This document shows positions 23,101 to 32,100 of a stretch of 64,000 nt of DNA, in pieces. Location of the stretch: contig CANCHK010000001.1 in the NCBI GenBank assembly GCA_947377865.1, positions 34,461-98,460 of the forward strand, written 5' to 3'. The notes under the pieces were generated by a model. That model saw only the letters and a list, made by a program, of their open reading frames with translations. It was not told where the DNA came from and searched no databases. The number at the start of each line of letters is the position of its first letter. Within the stretch, counting starts at the first letter, position 1. The stretch is from Opitutia bacterium (GTDB lineage: Bacteria > Verrucomicrobiota > Verrucomicrobiia > Opitutales > UBA953). A program made the translations under genes and the position numbers.

Positions 23101-26100
23101 GAGTCGCCGCATAGTCGATTGATCCGTCCGCTTGGGTAGACCAATTGGAACCAGGAACCAGCGTCGCCCACGAACCAGTGGCCTGAGCGTTATTCCAGTA
23201 ACGGGGCGTGTAAGCGAGGACGTCCAAGCTAACGAGCGTATCCGTCGTAGTGATCGTGAAGTTGTAGCCGGAAGGGGCAGTACCGAGACCGTACGAGGCC
23301 CCGCTCAGGCCGCTCGGAGCGGAGAGCAGCTCGAAACTGCCCGAGCCGAAACCAGAGATAGTCAGAAGATTGATGGTGACTGTGCCGGCGGTTACAGCGG
23401 TTCCGCCCGTGCCGACAACAATCTTATCACTGATGCCGGTAGAGCCGAGCTCGAAGCCAAGGGTCGCGCCACTGGCCAAAGTCAGGGCCCCGGTCGTTCC
23501 ACCCAAGGTCAGTACTTCGGCGGCGGAATTGACGAGATGCAGGGTGCCAGCGGAACCTACGTTGATGGCGGACACGCCGCTCGTGCCGAAACCGGCCTGC
23601 AGGGTGCCGGCATTGACGGTCACGGCGTTCAGTCCGGAGTTCCACGCGGTGGAACCCGTGAGGACAAGCTTACCTACGCCCGACTTGGTCAGGTTGCCGG
23701 TGCTGCTAGCGCGCACACTAGGCAGAGTAAGTACGCCAGCCGCATCAGCGACCTCGATGGTCGCGCCGCCCAGTCCGAACTCGACAGCGTGGTTGGTCGA
23801 AAGAGTCAGCGAGCTTGCCGGCGTGTAGGCCAACGTGCCGCCGTTGACCGAGATGATATTGGTGGCGCTGGCGTCGCCAAGATTAGCGTCGGCAGAGAAC
23901 TGCAGCTTACCCTCGGTGACCGAGACCGTGCCGCTGAACGTGTTAGACGCAGACAGGGTGACGGTGCCAGCTGTGGTCTTAGTGATGCCGCTGCTTCCCG
24001 TGAGGATGCCAGAGACCGTGCCGGAGCGCAGGCGGAAGTCAGAGGAAGAAGAGAGCGTACCAGTAGTGCCGGTGATGGTACCGGAATCCAGAGTGACCAC
24101 ACCGACCGTCTCGGCGAAGGTGGCGAGGTCGAGTGTGCCGCCGCCGACCGTCACAGCTCCCGTGTCGGCGAGCACTTCATTGCCGCCTAGGGCAAGGGTG
24201 CCGCCGGTGATGTTGGTCCCTCCCGCGTAGGTGTTACTGGCGCCAAGGGTGAGCTTACCGTTACCGACCTTGGTGAGTCCGGCCGCGGCATTGGTCGTCG
24301 AAAGTCCGGTAAAGGCAACCGATGCGCCCGTGCCGCCGCCGCCAATCAGGTCAAGCTTGGGAACGGTGCCGGCGACGTAGGTTCCAGGATTGGTGATGAC
24401 GATGCCGGTGACCTTAGCCAAGACGGGGTCGATGATGGCATAGCCTTGGGCGGGCGTGCCGCCGGGGATCATGCCGGTGGTGCTGAACCGGACTAGGGGG
24501 GCGCCGATGTAACCGATGCCACCGTTAAGTGTCATGTCCGCCTGGGTGATGCCCACCCCAGCGGCCGCACGGAGCGGCGCATGGAAGGCGACGTCGAAGC
24601 CGGCGGTATCGACGGTCAGACCGCCGACGAAGTTCGGGGCGACCGAACGGAAGCCCGCCGTCGTGCCTCGGCTGTTGTCGCCCGTCTGGTTGTCGACGGC
24701 CCCGTAAAGCACGGCATTGATCGTCGCGCCTTGGACGGTCGCCGGCAGGAAGCTCGTCAGGTTATTGCTGGCCTTGAGCGTGCCGCCGGAACCGGCGAAA
24801 TTGATGACGACGTCGCCGGAGGTCGGAAGGCTGGTCGAGATATTGGCACCGGTGCTGAAAACACCCTTGGCCAGGTTGACGAAGACCTGGTTGCCGGGAT
24901 TGTTGCCGGCGGTGGTCGAATTCCCGATACGAAGCGTCTGATTGCCCGTCCTGAACTCGCCACCCGCCATGTTCAGCGACGCAAGCACGTTAGGAACAGT
25001 GGTGTTGATGAGAAGGCCGAAAGGATTGGCCGCTCCCGTATGGTCGATCAGGCCGCCGTCCAAGACGTTGAAGGACGCGTTGCCGTAGTTGAGGAGCCAG
25101 TCGCCGTTGGTATTGTCCAGGAAACCCGCGGTACCGGCATTGCCCGCGGCCCCCGCGATACCGACATTGACCACGGAGACGCCGTTGCCGCTCGATGAAG
25201 CCATGAAACGGCTGCCGCTACCGGAATCGTTATAAGTGCCGCCGGTGAGGTTGAAATAGCCGTAGCCGTAACCTTGCGCGACCCATTGGGATCCACCGGT
25301 CCCCGGGGTGACGGTCACGACGCCGGCGGTCTGGTTATAGGCATTGGCTGAACCCGCGACGCTTCCTTGCGTCGTGGCATAAAGCGTCATGTTGGCGGAA
25401 ACGTTAGTCACCGTCTTGCCGCCCGACCCGGTCGCGGCCATGTCCAGCTTGGTGGAAGCCGGGTTCCCGATGATGGCCGCATTGACGTTAAGGATGCCGC
25501 CAAGAACGGTCAGGCTGCCAGTGATACTCTGGGCGGCATTAATGTTGAGGGTTCCTTGGCTGACGAAGGTCGCACCGGTCGAATTGATCAAGCCAGTGAG
25601 ATTGAGCGTGCCGGTGCCCGTCTTCGTGAAGACGCTTGCGCCTTGGCCGTTGGAAATATTCGAGGCGAGGGTCAAGACCCCGGAACCATAGACATGGGCG
25701 ACCAGGTCGGAGTTGGTCGCCGTGTTGCCTTGGATATTGCCGCCGGTGATCGTGAACGCGTCGCTACCTTGGAAGATGAAGCCACCAGCCGTCAGCGTCA
25801 GCGTATTTCCGGTGCCGATGGTCAGGGCTTGGCCCGAACCGTTTGGCTGCAGCTTCATCTTATCTACCGTCCAATTGCCAGTCAGGCTAAGGTTCTGCGT
25901 GATCCACGGAGTCAGCGTAGTCGAGCCGGTAGTCGTCACAGGATTAAGCGCGTAATCCGTGAACGCAGTGCTCGCCGTGTTGACACCGGTATTCTTGATG
26001 AAGTCGATGTTCCCATCGCCGGTCGTAAACACGATCTTTCCACGCGGTGCGCTGCCGGATACGGCGCTGTAATCCGTACCAAGCTTGAGCACGGACGTCA

Positions 26101-29100
26101 CGGGAGCAGTCACGAGCAGGGACATGCCCGCTGACGTCGCTGTAACCGCACCGAAAGCCACGGTGGGCAGGTTCGCGGAACCATTCGGGTCGATGGTCAG
26201 GAAATTGGCGCCCGATGAAGTGGTAATCGCACCGAGCGTCGCATTGAGCGCGGTGGTCGTGCTGGCCTTCCAGGTCAGGCCGCTGCCGCCGTATAGCGTG
26301 ATGCTACCAGTCGCGGACCACATGCTGGCGAGCGAAGAGGCGGAATGGTCGAAGAGGATCGAGCCGGCGTAGACCGTGATGCCGCCGGTCGCGATATGGG
26401 CGCCGGAGGCACCATCTAAGGTCAGCACGCCGGATCCTAGCTTGTACAGGCCGAGGGTGCCGACGCCGCCGTTGGCGAACACGCCGCTGAAGGTGGTGCT
26501 GGCTTGGTTCATGCCGACCTGCACGTTCGTGGCAGTGCTGGCGTGGGTATTATTCACCGTGCCGGAGCCAGTCAGGGAGGCGAAATACTGGGTGCTGAAG
26601 CCGTTGGTCGAGAATGTCGCGCCGGACTGGACCTCCAGCGAGGAGAACTGTGATGTCGCCGAGGTCCAGCCCGCCTTGACGGTGCCAGCGGCGATCACCA
26701 TTGCCCCCGTGTACGCGCTGGGACGACTATAACCGAAGGCGATCGAGGTCGTCGCGGTGACCGAACGAGCGTTGTTGATCGTGATGGTATTGCCGGTGAC
26801 GGAGGTGACGGCGTCCCCCGCGGTCAGGCCGGCTGCCGACGTCATGACGACCATGCCGGGCAAGACGCCGGTCGCGTCAGCGACGGTGAAGCTAGTAGAA
26901 CTCGTGGTGGCTATCCCGGTCGTCGGATTGAGGATGACTCCGCCCAGCACCAGGGTGCCCAGACCTTTCTTAGTGAGGCCGTAACTGCCCTGCACAAGAC
27001 CGTAGGCGGTGAGCGTAGTCCCGGAATCCGCGACGGTCCAGGACTGATCGGACCCGAGGAATACGGAGGCCGTGGTAGCAACCGACGCAGGCGCCCCGGA
27101 CTGCACGTCGATACCGTCAGCGGAAGAGGCTGGGGCGAGCGTAAGCGTGCCGAACTGTCCGGTGGTAACGCTAGCGGACGTGTTCAGGGCCACCGAAGCA
27201 ATGGCAGGAGTGCCGAAGACATTGTTGAACACCAAACCGCCCGAGAAGACAGGTCCGTCGACGAAGACCGCTTGCGAGGGGCCCGCGATGCCCGCGGCGT
27301 TGAAGATGACCTTGTTCGCGATGCCGGGAAGGCCGGAGATGACGTTCAGGCCGGCCGAGTCGGACGTGAAGTTGCTGCCGCTGCCATTGAAACCGAACCA
27401 ATTGTTATTCACCCCGCCCTTCCAATAGGCGTCACCCGAAAGGGCGGCGACCGTCAGTGTCACGGCCGTGTCGGTGGCAGACAGCGCATAGGTGCTGCCC
27501 TGCCCTGCCTGCGAAGTGATCGCTGAGAGGGCCATCGTCTTGGTTCCTCCGCTGAGGCCGGAAGCGGCGGTGATCAGGTCGTAGGTGCCAGCGCCGAAGT
27601 TACCAATCGGGCGGAGCTGGAAATTGACGGTGTTCGCGAGGGTGGCGGCACCGTTCAGGACGAACTTGTCCGAGCTGGCGACGGAGCCAAGTTCCATGCC
27701 CAGGGTCGAGGTGCCGCTGCCGGCGCCGAGGTCGAGTCCGGAAAGCCTCCACGTCTGACCTGCGGCGTTGAACAAATTGAGGGTGGCACCGCCGGCGACC
27801 ACGAAGTTCGCGGAGTTCTTGAAGGTCAGCGGAGCCTGCAGATTCAGGGTGCCGGCGCTGACGGTCGTCAAGCCGCCATGCTCCAACGCCGCGCCATTAT
27901 TGACCGTCATCGTGCCGTTGCCGGCCTTGGTCAGCGACAATGTGCCAGTGGAGCTATTCTTGAACGTGAAGGTTCCGAAGACGGGGGTGCTGACCGTAAG
28001 ATTACCAAGGCTGACGTTCGCATCATTGAGACCGAAGGTCACGGTACGCGCCGTCGAGGAATTGGCATCGAGGATCGAGTTGCCAGCCGAAGTGGCCGTG
28101 AGGCCGTTGAAGTTCTGCGTGTACCCGTTGAGGTTGAACGTGGACGTGATTCCCACGGCCGGGTTCATCGTGACGCTGGCGCCAGAGGCCCCGGTCGTCA
28201 GAGGATTATTAACGCCCAACTTGATCGTGCCCGTGGAACTCAGGGTGGTGACCGCGGGCAACGACGCGTTCAGATTAGCCGTACCAGCGCCCGTGGTGCT
28301 AGTAAGCGTCAAGGACGTGAGTGCGGCCTGCGTCGCATTGACGTTCGCCGTACCCGCACCACTCAGGGTCAAGGACGTCAAGGCGGCCTGCGTCGCATTG
28401 AGGTTCGCCGTACCGGCACCGCTCAGGGTCAAGGTCGTCAAGGCGGCCTGCGTCGCATTGAGGTTCGCCGTACCGGCACCGCTCAGGGTCAAGGTGGTCA
28501 ACGATGCCAAGGCAGCGTTGATATTCGCGGTGGCCGCGCCGGCGTAGGTGAACGTAGCCAAGGCAGGCTGGGCAGCGGTGATATTCAACGTACCGGAGCC
28601 GCTCAGAGTCACGGTCGCCAGGGCGGACATGCCCTGACCGAGGTTGGTGATGCCGGTTCCACTGTGCGTGAGCGTCGCGATCGTCGTCTGGGCGGCGTTG
28701 ACGATCAACGTGCCGGTGCCGCTGTTCGTGATGGCGTTGGACGCCTGCTGGTCGGCGCCGACACCCAAGGAGCCGGAGCCGGCGAAGGTGATGTTGGCGA
28801 AAAAGCCCGTGGCGGTGGTGGTGCTCGGGACATTCCAGAGGGTCGCGCCGGTACCGTTGAAGGTAAGGGTACGACTGGACTGCATCGCGTTCCACGTGGC
28901 GGCGTTGGCGTTGGAGAACGTGAGCGTCTTGCCGCTGGCGATGTTGTTGATGAAGGTGTTGTTCGCCGTGGTATTCCCGAAGGTCCATGCGCCGGTGAAC
29001 GTCAGCGAATAATCCCCTATGAAACCGGTGTTATAACTGGTTGTCGTGACGTTGGAAGCGATCGGATTGCTCAGGGTGCGGTCCGCGCCATAAGCGAAGA

Positions 29101-32100
29101 CCTGGCCGTCGTTGAACTTCAGGGTGCCGCTGCCGAAGGCGGTGTCGCTGCCCGCCCCTAACGTACCCTTGGTCACCTGAGTGTCTGAGGTGTAAGTGTT
29201 GTTACCCGTCAGTACCCACGTGGCGCCGCCGTCGACGATGACGGTGAGTGCATTATTGCTGCTATCATTGGCCAAGATGGAGTCGATCCGGTTGGCAAAG
29301 GTGCTGCTTCCGCGCAGGTAAAGGGACCTGAGTCCAGCCGCCCCGGTGTTCTGGACATTGGTGAGCACTAAGGCGCCGGTGCCGTTGGCATGGATCTGCG
29401 GATTGACGGCGCCGGCGCCGATCTCGATGTAACGGTCGCTCGTCTCGCCAGGGCCCACATAGTTGAGCACGGATGAGACGAGGGTGACGGCGTTGGCGAC
29501 TAGGTTTGCGCCGGTGCTCGTGCCGACGCTACTGCCGGCCGAACCGGAACTGTTGCCGAGTGAATTGACGGTCAGCGTACCGGACGCAATCGCAGTGACA
29601 CCAGTGTAGGTGTTGGCTCCAAGCAACTGAAGCACCGTATTGGACGCCGCAATAGTCAGGGCACCGCTACCGCTGTTACTGAGCACGCCCGAAATCGTCG
29701 CGTAGTCGGTGCCCGTCGACGGATTATCGGTCACCGTGATCGTGTGCGCGTTCCCGGCGAGGTCGATGTTGTTCCTGATCTCGACCTCGGCCAACGCGGT
29801 GGCGCTGTTCAGGTTGAGATTGGCGTTCGCTGCAGTGTAGAAGCCTCCGCTGTTAAAGGTCAGCGTCGAGGGCGTGGACTGCCCGCCGATGTTGACGGTC
29901 AGCTTTTCGGTGTCGGAAGCGAAACCGCTGGCCGTCGCCTGGAGCGTGATCGTACCGGTGCCAGCCGCGGCTGAAGCCGTAAGTGAACGGGTCAGGCTGC
30001 CGGACATTTGCAGGATGCCGGCGTTGATGACGATCGGGCTGTTCGCCGGGATTGTGGAAACGATCGAGCCCGCGGGGCCATAGGTTCCGACCAGCGTACC
30101 GGCGGAAATCGTAGTGAGTCCCGTGTAGCTGTTCGACGAATTGCCAAGCACCCAGATGCCGGCGCCGGACTTGGTCAAGGAGGTGTACTGTGCGACGCCC
30201 GTTGCGTTCGTGTTGTTTGTCAGCTGCGGGAAGAAGGTGCTGTCTCCCAACGAGCTGCCGGCCAAGGTGAGACCCTGGGCGGCGGCGTTGGCATTGGCGG
30301 CGGAACCGAATACGATCGGATTCGTGTTGCTGAAGACGAGCGACGAATTGAAGGCCGACTGGTTCTCGATCAGTCCGCCCGGATTGCTGGCGGCCGAGTT
30401 GAGCGTGAAGAGGCGGTCAGTACTGACGGAGCTCAGTCCAGTGTAACGGATGCCAGAATACTGGTTGCCCGTGAAGACCCAGGATGCGGCGTTCGTCGCG
30501 GTGGAAGTGGCATCCCCCTTCCCGATGGCGGAAGCGGCGCCGATGTTCGCGAGGTTCATCACCGAAGTACGGGTGAAGGTACCCGAGATGCCGTTGGTCG
30601 CCGCAAAGGTGAAGACGCCGGTGAACGTGCTCAGGCCGGACCAGACGGTATTGGCGCCCAACGTCATCACGTTGAGCTTCTGGGCACCGGCTTCTTCCTG
30701 GAAGATGCCGGAGAAAACCGTGCCGGCTACGGAGCTCACATAAGCCTGAGAAGTCGTGCTAGAGTTGGTGATCGTACCGGCGCCATCCAGGGGGCCGATT
30801 GGCTGGGTCGTGCCGTTGAGATCCAGGGTGGCACCCTGGCGAACGACCAGACTGGGCGCGCCGCTGGAACTACCATAAGTTCCCGGACCAATCACCGCGC
30901 CGGTGTTGAGTTTCACCTTGCCCTCGTTGATGGTATTCGTGGCCGAAGCGGAACCGACGAGGACTGTGTCGATCAGCAGGGTGCCGAGGCCGTTCTTAGT
31001 CCATCCTCCGGTCGACGTGCTGGTGATCGGCGTCTGCAACGTGAGCAGGTCGTTCGCCTGATTGACGCGGATAACCACCGCACCCGTGCCGCCTGACGTG
31101 ATACCGGAACCGCCTTTGATGGTCGAGCTGCCACCGTCAACCAGGATTGGCGCCTCGCCGTTAGCTCCGAGCTGGATGGTCAGCAAGTTGGACGCCGCGA
31201 GCGTGAGGGTGTTAGCCGAGAGTTTCAGCGAAGACACCGTCATTGCCGTCTGCGCGGTGATGTCACCGGTGATGCGATTATGCTTCGCGGCGGTGAGCGT
31301 CGCCGCGCCCGCGATGGCATCGACGAAGCCCGTGGTCGTGCCGTAGGTAGGCGCCGCGATAACCACCGCGGTCGTGCCGCTGGAGTAGGCGAAGTTCGAG
31401 CCGTTGACGTAGATATGTCCGTTGCCGAAGAGGGCGGTCGCCGAAGAGGCGGCCGCAGCGGTGAAGGTGACACTCCCCGCGGGCGAAGAGGAGAGGTCGA
31501 TATTGATACCAGAGGTCTTCGCTACAGTACCCAAGGAGGCGAAGATCAGTCCGGCCGTACCGGTGCCGTTGGCCGTCAGCTTGATGGTGCCGGCGCCGTT
31601 GGTAGGCGTAAGCGCGCCAAGAGATTCGGTGGTCGCCGTATTGGAGACGGCGACGAGCTCGAGGGTGCCGCCAGCCCAGTAATTATTGGCATTCTGGTTG
31701 AAGATAACCGCGCCGGTGGACTTGATGACATCCGACGCAGCCAGGACAGCCTTGATCTTCAGCGTGCCTCCGGTGATGGTGGTCGCACCGGTGTAAGTGT
31801 TCGCGCCGGAAAGGGCCCAAGTTCCCGTGTCGTTCTTCGTGATGCCCATCGTGCCCGTGAAGTCGGGCAGGATACCGGAGAGGAGATTGTCGGTGGTATT
31901 GGTCCCGCCGAGGACGAGGGCGCGGGCGGCGGCGTTGCCGATGCCCGTGAAGTTAGAACTGATAACGACCGGGTTGGCGCCCGGCTGGCTGGCGTTAATG
32001 TAGGCGTTAACCGTCGTCGTATTGATGTTGATGACGCGGCTCGTCGTCAGGCCCAGTGCCGTCGGCGTCGTCGACGTGCCGATGGTGAGCATCCCCGGAG

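Noticed and set aside
28303-28502. CRISPR-like or non-coding tandem repeat
   Set aside because: The 60-base period stays in frame, encodes a 20-residue PATR-type unit, and has no spacers.
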